From: Peptococcaceae bacterium | GTDB lineage: Bacteria > Bacillota > Peptococcia > Peptococcales > Peptococcaceae | Direction of reading: 5' to 3' | Assembly: GCA_017399005.1 (NCBI GenBank) | Contig: JAFQEO010000023.1 | Location: 1 to 64,000, forward strand | DNA: 64,000 nt | Shown here: positions 50,376-58,753 of the stretch, one piece after another | Numbering within the stretch: position 1 is the stretch's first letter | Layout of the letters: every line of letters starts with the position of its first letter | The notes under the pieces: model-generated | What the model was told of the DNA's origin: nothing | What the model saw: only the letters and a program-made list of their open reading frames with translations | Databases searched by the model: none | Made by a program: the position numbers and the translations under genes

Positions 50376-52403
50376 TTATACATTGCAGTTACCGCAGCTG
50401 TTGGCGCTGTTAGCTTTTTTGCTGCGAATTTTCTGAAATGCAAATACCAGCGCTACAAGCGAAATACCTGCAATGTCAGTTGCAGTGCCAGGAATAATCA
50501 GCATCATACCGCCAGCTAATGCGATAATGCGGATAATCGGATTCATATTGGCGAACAGATAACCTTCAACAGCGGAAGCCACACCGAACATACCGATAAA
50601 TGCGGTAATGGTTACCGAGACAACCTGAAGCGGTGTGGAGCCAACCAGCAGCAGCGAAGGATTCAGTGCGAATACATATGGAATCAGGAATGCTGCAATT
50701 GCCAGTTTGGTCGCCTGAACCCCTGTTTTCAGCGGGTTGCTTCGCGCAATCGCAGAACCAGCATAAGCTGCCAGAGCAACCGGAGGTGTGATATCGGCTA
50801 CAATACCGAAGTAGAATACAAACATATGGGCAGGCAGTAAATCAATACCCAGTTTCAATACGACCGGTGCGGTGATGGTTGCCATAATTACATAGTTTGC
50901 GGTAGTAGGAACCCCCATACCCAGTACAATGGATGCAATCATGGTGAAGAACAGAGCCAGAAGAACATTACCGCCGCTCAGGGATAACAGGCCACCGGCC
51001 AGTTTTAAACCAATACCGGTTAAGGTTACGATACCAACGATACAGCCGGCAACAGAACATGCAATTGCTACACCGATGATATTGCGAGCGCCGCCTTCCA
51101 GAGCATCCAGGAAGGTCTGCGGGCTCATGCGGGTTTCTTTACGGAACATGCTAACTACGATTGCTACTACAATTGCTACCAGAGCAGAACGAGCCGGAGT
51201 ATAGCCGGTCATCATCATGGTAACCAGTACAATCAGCGGCAGCAGCAGATACCAGTAGTTAAACATTAATTTAAAGAAGTTTGGAATTTCTTCCGGCGGT
51301 AAACCTTTTAAGCCGTAGCGTTTCGCTTCCAGATGAACCATAATCATGATACCGGAGAAATACAGGAATGCAGGAATAACTGCTGCAATTACGATGTTGG
51401 AGTAAGGAATCCCGGTCATTTCCGCCATCAGGAACGCCGCCGCACCCATGATAGGCGGCATAATCTGGCCACCGGTGGAAGCTGCTGCTTCTACGGCAGC
51501 TGCGAACTCCGGACGATACCCCATACGTTTCATCATCGGGATGGTGAAACTGCCGGAACCTACGGTGTTTGCTACCGAACTACCGGTAATCATACCCTGC
51601 AGAGCGCTGGAAATAACAGCAACTTTTGCAGGACCACCAGTTGCTTTCCCTGCGATACTGTTTGCGATATCAATAAAGAACTGACCAACCCCGGTACGTT
51701 CCAGGAAGGCCCCGAACAGAATAAACAGGAAAATAAAGGTGGAACATACGGCTAACGGAGTCCCGATAATCCCTTCTGTTGTAAAGTACAGATGAGTAGC
51801 AATACGCTGAATGGTAAAGCCGCGGTGACCGAATGTACCGGGAATCATATTGCCGAAATATGCATAAGCGATGAAACAGCCGACTACAACCAGAATCGGT
51901 GTACCTACAACACGGCGGCAGGCTTCAAACAGCAGCACGATTGCCACCAGAGCTACCGCAACGTCAATCTGGGTATAGTTCCCTGCCTGAGCTACCAGCT
52001 GCTCGTAGTTGATGCCCATGTAGAGGAAGGAGCCGGCACTGGCAAACGCCAAAATGATGTCATAGAGCGGAACTTTGTTCGTGTTTTTCGGCGCATCTTT
52101 TTTTGCCGGATACAGCAGATAGGCCAGAAATAATACTAATGCGATAAAAGTTGTACGATGTACCTGTGCGTTCAGATGAACGACGGTATTAATTGCAACA
52201 GCAAAAATGGTGAATGCAATCAGCATCAGTTTTACAAGCAGAGCTTTGTTGCCGGAGAAAATACGGACAGCCGATTCACGGTCATATTTTGCCATAATCT
52301 CGTTCACTTCTTCGGCAGAAATCTGTTCCATATTTTCTTCAGCAGCAACTTTCTGTTCTAATGCGTCGTCATGGAAAGCATTTGTTTCGTTGCTTTTTTT
52401 CAT
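50376..52403 (-). CDS. TRAP transporter fused permease (4TM/12TM, DctQM type)
   Basis: A 675-residue fusion of the small and large membrane subunits of a TAXI-type TRAP transporter. An acidic N-terminus (about 50 residues) precedes the helices, and the large subunit carries conserved stretches such as QGMITGSSVANTVGSGSFTIPMMKRMG and GMGVPTTANYVI. It imports organic acids using a sodium or proton gradient with the binding protein two genes upstream. The C-terminus contains a Cys-rich SCGNCNV tail, whose role is unclear. Confidence 0.93.
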   Translation of the reverse strand: MKKSNETNAFHDDALEQKVAAEENMEQISAEEVNEIMAKYDRESAVRIFSGNKALLVKLMLIAFTIFAVAINTVVHLNAQVHRTTFIALVLFLAYLLYPAKKDAPKNTNKVPLYDIILAFASAGSFLYMGINYEQLVAQAGNYTQIDVAVALVAIVLLFEACRRVVGTPILVVVGCFIAYAYFGNMIPGTFGHRGFTIQRIATHLYFTTEGIIGTPLAVCSTFIFLFILFGAFLERTGVGQFFIDIANSIAGKATGGPAKVAVISSALQGMITGSSVANTVGSGSFTIPMMKRMGYRPEFAAAVEAAASTGGQIMPPIMGAAAFLMAEMTGIPYSNIVIAAVIPAFLYFSGIMIMVHLEAKRYGLKGLPPEEIPNFFKLMFNYWYLLLPLIVLVTMMMTGYTPARSALVAIVVAIVVSMFRKETRMSPQTFLDALEGGARNIIGVAIACSVAGCIVGIVTLTGIGLKLAGGLLSLSGGNVLLALFFTMIASIVLGMGVPTTANYVIMATITAPVVLKLGIDLLPAHMFVFYFGIVADITPPVALAAYAGSAIARSNPLKTGVQATKLAIAAFLIPYVFALNPSLLLVGSTPLQVVSVTITAFIGMFGVASAVEGYLFANMNPIIRIIALAGGMMLIIPGTATDIAGISLVALVFAFQKIRSKKANSANSCGNCNV

Positions 52404-52463
52404 TAAGATAACCCCTTTCTGAAAATTTTAAAACTGTCTTGCAAAAGACAGCTCAATATGTGG

Positions 52464-52961
52464 TTATTGTTGTACAGTAAACCGGACACTGGTGAGAGAA
52501 GGAGCCAGTTCCTTCATGTGCCAGGTGTTCTGCCCAATATGTATCAGTGGATCACTGACGGTACCGACTTTATAAATAAGTGAAGGCAGTTTATAATGCA
52601 TATTTTCAATAACCATGTAGCCGTCTTCATAGCGCAATGTCTGGCCTGGAGCGATTTCTGTGGCAACGCCGGCTCCAAAGGAACGGTAACGGGCTTTAAA
52701 CAGATACAGGTCTCCGTCTTCTAAACGGTAATATTCCTCTACATTTGTTTTGTTAACAGAATGTGTGTAGGAAACAGAGAATACGCCATCTTCTTCTAAT
52801 GGCTCCTGAAAATATACTTCGTCAGTGTATGCATTGGCCATAATCAGATACTGTACCGGGTCTGTAAATAAAGGCTTACAGGAGATTATGGACAGTGTTA
52901 AAATAACCGCAACCACAAAAAATGTGGTTGCGGCATAGAGTTTAGAAACTTTTATGTTCAT
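52464..52961 (-). CDS. DUF1850 protein of the TAXI-TRAP operon
   Basis: A 165-residue protein with one N-terminal membrane helix (residues about 8-27) and a soluble outside domain containing FSVSYTHSVNKTNVEEYYRL, the DUF1850 hallmark. The family almost always sits between TAXI binding proteins and fused TRAP permeases, as here. The function is not known. It may assist assembly or ligand transfer. Confidence 0.88.
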   Translation of the reverse strand: MNIKVSKLYAATTFFVVAVILTLSIISCKPLFTDPVQYLIMANAYTDEVYFQEPLEEDGVFSVSYTHSVNKTNVEEYYRLEDGDLYLFKARYRSFGAGVATEIAPGQTLRYEDGYMVIENMHYKLPSLIYKVGTVSDPLIHIGQNTWHMKELAPSLTSVRFTVQQ

Positions 52962-52998
52962 CTAGCTGTTTTTTCAACAGAAGACTGTCAAGCAGTGC

Positions 52999-53991
52999 TT
53001 AAACAGTTAAACCCTGTTCTTCAAAGTATTTAGCAGCACCTGGGTGTAATGGTACGGATACACCTTCAATAGCGCCTTCCAGGCTCATTTCAGCACCTTT
53101 TGCGTGAGCTTCAGCTACAGCATCCAGGTTTTCAAACAGACCTTTTGTCATGTTGTAAACCAGTTCTTCGTCCAGGTCAGCTTTTACAACGATGGTAGCT
53201 TTTACAGCAACAGTCTGAGTTGCTTCAGCAGCGTTGTAAACATCAGCTTCGATGGTGTATGGTGTGTAGAAGCTGTAGGATTCGCACAGGGAAGCGATTA
53301 CGTCTTCACCTAAGGACAGAACGCGGATATCGTTTGTAGTAGCCAGTTCAGTAACAGCTGTGGTTGGAGTACCAGCAGTTACGAAAGCAGCAGCGATAGC
53401 ACCGTCTTTGATTGCGTTTGCGGATTCAGCGAAGTCCAGGTTCTGAGCCTGAATATCGTCAACAGTCAGGCCAGCAGCAGCCAGAATCTGTTTTGCGTTG
53501 GATTCTACACCACTACCCATAGCGCCGATGGAAACAGCTTTGCCTTTTAAGTCAGCAACAGTTTCGATACCGGAATCCCCTGCAACAACCAGCTGGCAAA
53601 CTTCTGGATATACAGTACCCAGTGTCAGGAAACCTTCGTTTGGAGCAGCTTCCGCAAAACCTTCGGTAGCTGTGTTTGCATAGTACATAACGTCGTTCTG
53701 TACGATAGCGATTTCAGCATCACCATTGTTTACCAGGTTCAGGTTTTCAGCAGAAGCACCTGTAGCCTGTACGTCAACAACTAAACCAGGAACTGCAGAG
53801 CCCCATACCTGAGCGATTGCACTTGCAACTGGATAGTAGGTACCGGAAGTACCGCCGGAAGCGAAGATTACTCTTGTTTCAGCAACAGCGTCGCCGCCTT
53901 CTTCTGCGCCGCCACCGCCGCAACCTGTCAGGCACAGAGCCAGCATCATCAGAGCGGTAACAACTGCAACTAATTTTTTGTGTTTTCTCAT
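52999..53991 (-). CDS. TAXI-family solute-binding lipoprotein
   Basis: A 330-residue lipoprotein: signal peptide with lipobox LCLTGCGGGG, then the TAXI fold starting IFASGGTSGTYYPVASAIAQVW. Conserved later parts are NGDAEIAIVQNDVMYYANT and LKGKAVSIGAMGSGVE. It captures a carboxylate-type ligand (glutamate-like in known members) for the TRAP permease. AAAGGAG lies before the ATG. It heads the operon TAXI, DUF1850, DctQM. Confidence 0.94.
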   Translation of the reverse strand: MRKHKKLVAVVTALMMLALCLTGCGGGGAEEGGDAVAETRVIFASGGTSGTYYPVASAIAQVWGSAVPGLVVDVQATGASAENLNLVNNGDAEIAIVQNDVMYYANTATEGFAEAAPNEGFLTLGTVYPEVCQLVVAGDSGIETVADLKGKAVSIGAMGSGVESNAKQILAAAGLTVDDIQAQNLDFAESANAIKDGAIAAAFVTAGTPTTAVTELATTNDIRVLSLGEDVIASLCESYSFYTPYTIEADVYNAAEATQTVAVKATIVVKADLDEELVYNMTKGLFENLDAVAEAHAKGAEMSLEGAIEGVSVPLHPGAAKYFEEQGLTV

Positions 53992-54280
53992 AGAAATATC
54001 TCCTTTCGAGTTTAGAAAATCTACCTATATCATACCAAATTACAGAAAGTGTGTAAATATAATTATTTAAAGTATAAATTGGAGTTATTAATATAATAGA
54101 TTGGTGTTAGTTCAACCTTTTACTAAGTTAAAGACCGGCTCTGTATGTGTAGCCTTCACCGATTCTTTTTATGACGAGATTGTATCATGTATACAAGGCG
54201 AATACAAGCGAACATAAGAATAATATTGTATAAATATGCAATAAAATGTGCGTTAAGAACGACAGAGGGGGGATAACAAA

Positions 54281-54332
54281 GTATTGCTTTTACCATGTTT
54301 TTACGCTAAGATTACAAGAGTAAAAGCAATAC
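54281..54332. repeat. Hairpin in the long divergent gap before the flippase gene
   Basis: GTATTGCTTTTAC (54281-54293) is a perfect 13-bp inverted repeat with GTAAAAGCAATAC (54320-54332). No T run follows on either strand, so it is not an obvious terminator. The 411-base gap (53992-54402) also has a run of TTGTAT-like motifs on the minus strand (about 54180-54210) and AT-rich sequence, probably the promoters of the TAXI operon and of the flippase. Nothing else was recognised. Confidence 0.5.
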
Positions 54333-54402
54333 ATTAGTTGCTGTAGCTTAATATGAAATTCTGCAGTGCCAGCTGGCACTGTGAAACAGAGGAGCGAATA
54401 TT

Positions 54403-56019
54403 GTGTCTGGAAAATCATTTGTGAAAGGTGCTCTGGTACTGAGTATAGCCGGGATTCTGGCCAAGTGTCTGGGAGCATTGTATCGTATTCCGTTTGCACG
54501 GCTGGCATCGGATGAATGTGGTGCCATTTATGCACTGGTATATCCAATTTATAATCTTTTGCTGGCGCTGTCCACAGCAGGAATTCCGCTGGCTCTTTCC
54601 AAACTGGTAGCTGAGTACGAGGAACAGGGCAAATCGGGTATGAGTTTGCGTATTTTGAAATTGTCGCTGCTGCTTTTAGCTTCTGTAGGGATGACGGTAT
54701 CGGTGGCACTGTTTATCAGCGCAGACTGGATTGCTGCGCATGTATGGGGAGTGCCTGAGGCTGCGCTCAGTATTCGTGCGATTACTCCTGCTATGCTGTT
54801 TACCTGTATTCAGGCTGTGTTTCGAGGATATTTTCAGGGGATGCAGCAGATGGTGCCAACAGCCCTGTCTCAAATTACAGAGCAGTTCGTGCGTGTTGGG
54901 GTTATTTTTGCTGCCTTGTTTTTATTGATGCCATACGGTGATGAAATCACAGCAGCTGGTGCCACGGCCGGAGCGGCTGTGGGAAGCGGTGCAGCTTTGC
55001 TGCTGATGCTTACCATATATGCACGGTATCGTAAAAAACAGAAACTGGATGCCGATATGGCATCTAAAATGGATGATTTAAAAGAATCCATCAGCAACAG
55101 CCAGGTGCTGCAGAAAGTCGTGGCACTGGCTGTGCCGATTGCCATCGGAAGTCTGGTACTGCCGGTCATGCAGACAATCGATTCCGTGCTGGTGCTGGCT
55201 CGCCTGCAGGCTGGAGGAATGTCAATTGCTATGGCGAAGGTGGAATTTAACTATCTGGGTAACTGCGTACAGCCGATTATCAATCTGCCGTTTATGATTA
55301 CCACTGCGGTGGCGGCCAGTCTGGTGCCGAATATTTCAGAAGCGCTGGCAATGGGGCAGACACAGAAAGTGCGAGAGACATTTGCCAATGCTATGCAGCT
55401 GGCAATTTTAATTGTACTGCCGGCTACCGTTGGCCTGATGACGCTGGCAGAACCGATTATGAATATGCTGTATGAGAAGCCAGGTGCAGGGGTTGCTATG
55501 TTCTGGTCTGCGGCTGTGGTGCTGGTGGTTGGTCTGTATCAGATTAGTGCCGGTACTCTGCAGGGCATGGGAAAAGCCATGGTGCCGATGTACAGTCTGT
55601 TGTTAGGTGCTGCTGTTAAAATTGTATTAACTTATACATTAACTGCCATTCCTGCAATCGGGATTCGCGGTGCGGCAATTGGCAGTGTAATTGGCTTTGC
55701 AGCGGCAGCCGGTAACAATATTTATCAGGTATCCAGAAAAATCGGCTGGGAATGGCTCAGCATGAAATATCATGTGGTAAAACCGGTTATCAGTGTTGCT
55801 GCGATGGCAGCGCTGGTTCTGATTAGCTATACTGCTACTTTTGCACTGCTGGGCAGCAATGGCATGGCGACACTGTTATCTATCATGATTGGCGGATGTG
55901 TATATTTTGCAGTACTGCTGGCAATTGGCGGTGTAAGCCTGGAAATTATCCGTAAAATGCCGAAAGTGGGGAATAAACTGGCGGCACTGCTGTTAAAACT
56001 GAAAGTGGTGAGGGAATAG
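54403..56019 (+). CDS. MurJ/SpoVB-family polysaccharide flippase
   Basis: A 538-residue MATE-like membrane protein with about fourteen helices. It begins FVKGALVLSIAGILAKCLGALYRIP, typical of SpoVB/YabM proteins. It is expected to flip lipid-linked precursors of peptidoglycan or of spore cortex across the membrane. The order flippase-mazG-(HU)-rqcP mirrors the yabM-yabN-yabO order of Bacillus. The GTG start has AGAGGAG upstream. MazG follows two bases after its stop. Confidence 0.9.
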   Translation: MSGKSFVKGALVLSIAGILAKCLGALYRIPFARLASDECGAIYALVYPIYNLLLALSTAGIPLALSKLVAEYEEQGKSGMSLRILKLSLLLLASVGMTVSVALFISADWIAAHVWGVPEAALSIRAITPAMLFTCIQAVFRGYFQGMQQMVPTALSQITEQFVRVGVIFAALFLLMPYGDEITAAGATAGAAVGSGAALLLMLTIYARYRKKQKLDADMASKMDDLKESISNSQVLQKVVALAVPIAIGSLVLPVMQTIDSVLVLARLQAGGMSIAMAKVEFNYLGNCVQPIINLPFMITTAVAASLVPNISEALAMGQTQKVRETFANAMQLAILIVLPATVGLMTLAEPIMNMLYEKPGAGVAMFWSAAVVLVVGLYQISAGTLQGMGKAMVPMYSLLLGAAVKIVLTYTLTAIPAIGIRGAAIGSVIGFAAAAGNNIYQVSRKIGWEWLSMKYHVVKPVISVAAMAALVLISYTATFALLGSNGMATLLSIMIGGCVYFAVLLAIGGVSLEIIRKMPKVGNKLAALLLKLKVVRE

Positions 56020-56021
56020 TC

Positions 56022-56813
56022 ATGGAATATAATGTGAAACCAATTACCGATGTGATGAATACATTACTGGGAGAAAACGGCTGCCCGTGGGATAAAGAAC
56101 AGACCCATGAATCGCTGCGCAAAAATCTTCTGGAAGAGGCTCATGAAGTGGTGGAGGCTATCGACAGTCAGGATATGGGCCATTTAAAAGAAGAACTGGG
56201 CGATGTTCTGCTGCAGGTGGTGTTTCATGCAAAACTTGCAGAACAGGAAGGGCACTTTAATCTGAATGATGTAGTAGATGCTATCACAGAAAAAATGATT
56301 CGCCGTCATCCGCACATTTTTGCGGATGTGAAGGCCGATGATGCAGAGACCGTTCTGACCAACTGGGAAGAAATCAAGAAGAAAGAAAAAGCCGGTAAAG
56401 GCGAAACAGAATCCAAAAGTATCATGAGTAAACTGCCTCCAACGCTTCCGGCGCTGATGAAAGCGGAAAAGGTTCAGCAGAAGGCGCACAGAGTCGGCTT
56501 TGACTGGGATGACGCGGAAGGGCCAAAGGCTAAAATTATTGAGGAACTGGATGAAATCGATGCGGCTATGCACGGCGATGGCGATGTGGAAGAGGAAATC
56601 GGCGATCTGCTGTTTTCTGCCGTGAATCTGGCGAGATTTGCAAAAATTGATCCGGAACAGGCGCTGAATCGTTCCGTGCAGAAGTTTGTAGACCGGTTCC
56701 GTGCTATGGAAGCAAAAATAATGCTGGACAAAAAAGACTTCTCTCAGTATACTTTAGAGGAATTAGACGAAATCTGGGATATCTGTAAAGCGGAAATGAA
56801 AAAAAATCAGTAA
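56022..56813 (+). CDS. mazG: Nucleoside triphosphate pyrophosphohydrolase MazG
   Basis: A 263-residue protein with two MazG domains. The first has GCPWDKEQTHESLRKNLLEEAHE with the metal-binding EExxE pattern and ELGDVLLQVVFHA, and the second has KIIEELDEIDAAM and EEIGDLLFSAVNLARF. It hydrolyses NTPs to NMP and pyrophosphate, limiting misincorporation of damaged nucleotides. The Bacillus homologue YabN has an extra methyltransferase domain that is absent here. It is cotranscribed with the flippase. Confidence 0.95.
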   Translation: MEYNVKPITDVMNTLLGENGCPWDKEQTHESLRKNLLEEAHEVVEAIDSQDMGHLKEELGDVLLQVVFHAKLAEQEGHFNLNDVVDAITEKMIRRHPHIFADVKADDAETVLTNWEEIKKKEKAGKGETESKSIMSKLPPTLPALMKAEKVQQKAHRVGFDWDDAEGPKAKIIEELDEIDAAMHGDGDVEEEIGDLLFSAVNLARFAKIDPEQALNRSVQKFVDRFRAMEAKIMLDKKDFSQYTLEELDEIWDICKAEMKKNQ

Positions 56814-56944
56814 AAATGCCCATTTTTCGAAAGTTTTCATCATTGGGGGCTTTTGTTTCGGCAGAAAATATGATAATATGTCATTAGCATATTGCTCGCA
56901 ATGTCAAATGAATAAATTTTTATGATGTTTTAGGAGGGATTTCA

Positions 56945-57226
56945 GTGAATAAAACTGAATTAGTGGCAAGCGTTGCCGAAAAAGCTGGTTTAACAAAAAA
57001 AGATTCTGAAAAGGCGGTAAACGCTGTATTAGCAACCGTATCCGAAAGCCTGCAGAAAGGTGACAAAGTTCAGCTGGTTGGTTTCGGTACATTCGAAGTT
57101 AGAGAACGTAAAGCTCGCAAAGCTAAAAACCCACAGACCAAAGAAGATATCACAATTCCAGAAACAAAAGTACCTGCATTCAAAGCTGGTAAAGGTCTGA
57201 AAGAAGTTGTAGCAAAGAAAAAATAA
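56945..57226 (+). CDS. hup: DNA-binding protein HU
   Basis: A 93-residue histone-like protein. It begins [25 protein letters not shown] and has the HU signature [20 protein letters not shown]. It bends and compacts DNA as a dimer. Here it sits between mazG and rqcP, which in Bacillus are adjacent or nearly so. The GTG start at 56945 has GGAGGG upstream. It has its own promoter region and terminator. Confidence 0.96.
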   Translation: MNKTELVASVAEKAGLTKKDSEKAVNAVLATVSESLQKGDKVQLVGFGTFEVRERKARKAKNPQTKEDITIPETKVPAFKAGKGLKEVVAKKK

Positions 57227-57247
57227 TTGCAGATGACTGCATGTTTA

Positions 57248-57279
57248 TCCGCTGATTTTATAATCAGCGGATTTTTTTC
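57248..57279 (+). terminator. Intrinsic terminator of the HU gene
   Basis: TCCGCTGAT (57248-57256) pairs with ATCAGCGGA (57263-57271), followed by seven T. Confidence 0.9.
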
Positions 57280-57343
57280 TAAAAAGCAGCGAAACCGGAT
57301 ATAGTATTGCCGGAGTGTCATTGTGGTAAGGTGGTGAAAAGAA

Positions 57344-57601
57344 ATGCGTCTGGATAAATATCTGAAAGTGTCTCGTATTATTAAGCGTAGAACCGTAGCC
57401 AAAGATGTATGTGATGGCGGCAAGGTGAAAATCAATGGTAAAGTGGCAAAAGCCGGTGCCGAGGTAAAACCGGGCGATGTACTGGAAATCGGATTCGGGG
57501 AACGAAAAGTTCGTGCGGAAATTCTGGAAGTGCGTGACAATGTTCGTGCCGATGATGCAAAAACATTATATCGTTTACTGGAAGGTCAGGAAATTGACTA
57601 A
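57344..57601 (+). CDS. rqcP: S4-domain ribosome quality control factor RqcP
   Basis: An 85-residue S4 RNA-binding protein: MRLDKYLKVSRIIKRRTVAKDVCDGGKVKINGK is the domain start, and the rest is short and basic. The Bacillus homologue YabO (RqcP) binds stalled large subunits and helps alanine tailing by RqcH. A GGTGG lies before the ATG. The SpoIID-like gene follows after 44 bases and may be on the same transcript. Confidence 0.92.
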   Translation: MRLDKYLKVSRIIKRRTVAKDVCDGGKVKINGKVAKAGAEVKPGDVLEIGFGERKVRAEILEVRDNVRADDAKTLYRLLEGQEID

Positions 57602-57645
57602 AATCGCCTCTTTTGTGGAATACTTTCTGCAAAGGAGGTTTTTTT

Positions 57646-58608
57646 ATGTATTTTTTTAGACAACACCGGAGAAACATTGCCTGCTGTGCGGTAGCGATGC
57701 TGTTAACCGGGATACTTGCCGCCTGCGGTATGGAGGATGCCAGAGAGGATACAGCAAAATACAGCTGGCCGGATGACAACACGGTAATCAGCGTATATCT
57801 GCACGAAACCGGAGAAACAGCGGAAATGCCGCTGCGGGAATACCTATATGGTGTGGTGGCCGGTGAAATGGATGTAAACTGGCCTGTAGAGGCTCTGGCG
57901 GCGCAGGCGATTATGGCGCGAACCTTTACGCTGGAAAAAATGGAGGACGGTGGTGTACCTGAGCGCGGTACCGATGCTTCTACCGATATTCATGAGTTTC
58001 AGGCATATGATGCAGAAAAAATAAATGATTCGGTGAAACAGGCGGTGGATGAAACGGAGAATCAGGTGGCGGTATATGATGGAGAGCTAATCAAAGCCTG
58101 GTTTTTTGCCGATGGAGGCGGCAGAACGGCGGCATCTGCCATGGAGGGTCTTGCATATGACAAAGAAAAAACACCGTACATTGAAAGTGTAGAAGACCCG
58201 GGATTTCATCATCCGGACAATCCGAACCGGAGCTGGGAAACGTACTTTACCATGCAGGAAGTCACAGCTGCGGTAGAACAGGTCACCGGCACAAAACGGG
58301 AACAGTTCGGGAAAGTCACCATTGCAGAGCAGGGCGAATCGGGACGTGTTATAACATATAACTTTGACGATGTTTCAGTTGGTGCAGCGGCTTTGCGGCT
58401 GGCACTGGGCGGCGAAACGATGAAATCCAATATGATTGAGGAGATTGCCATACAGGATGGCCGGCTGATGGTGAAAGGCAGAGGCTACGGTCATGGTGTG
58501 GGTATGAGCCAGTGGGGGGCAAGAGCCCTGGCGGAAGAAGGCGAAGATGCCGAAGATATTGTAGAATATTTTTTTGATGATGTGGAAATTGTGCGGGTGC
58601 AGTCATGA
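57646..58608 (+). CDS. SpoIID/LytB-domain lipoprotein
   Basis: A 320-residue secreted protein. The signal peptide ends in the lipobox ILAACG, so it is likely a lipoprotein. Bacillus SpoIID itself is a transmembrane protein, so this is a difference. The SpoIID domain is recognisable from MPLREYLYGVVAGEM, LAAQAIMARTFTL and the C-terminal GRGYGHGVGMSQWGARALA. SpoIID is a lytic transglycosylase needed for engulfment, and LytB-type relatives act on vegetative walls. The start at 57646 has AAAGGAGG upstream. Confidence 0.9.
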   Translation: MYFFRQHRRNIACCAVAMLLTGILAACGMEDAREDTAKYSWPDDNTVISVYLHETGETAEMPLREYLYGVVAGEMDVNWPVEALAAQAIMARTFTLEKMEDGGVPERGTDASTDIHEFQAYDAEKINDSVKQAVDETENQVAVYDGELIKAWFFADGGGRTAASAMEGLAYDKEKTPYIESVEDPGFHHPDNPNRSWETYFTMQEVTAAVEQVTGTKREQFGKVTIAEQGESGRVITYNFDDVSVGAAALRLALGGETMKSNMIEEIAIQDGRLMVKGRGYGHGVGMSQWGARALAEEGEDAEDIVEYFFDDVEIVRVQS

Positions 58609-58667
58609 ATCTTCTATGGATTGCAATCTGCCTGTATTGTTGGTTTGGTCTGGACAAAAGCCTCTGA
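58605..58667 (+). CDS. Possible 20-residue membrane peptide overlapping the SpoIID gene
   Basis: The frame ATG at 58605 overlaps the SpoIID stop codon (ATGA) and encodes 20 residues, MNLLWIAICLYCWFGLDKSL, almost wholly hydrophobic with two Cys. Overlap with the stop would give translational coupling. There is no ribosome site of its own, so the evidence is weak. Confidence 0.3.
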   Translation: MNLLWIAICLYCWFGLDKSL

Positions 58668-58753
58668 TTGCGGGGTGACGGTTTTACAGAAATATGATAA
58701 AATAAAATATAGAAAGTTTTTGTAAAATCGGTTTAACAGCAAGGAGGATGTCT

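Noticed and set aside
50929-51755. Plus-strand frames across the TRAP permease gene
   Set aside because: Shadow frames of a clear membrane protein gene on the other strand.
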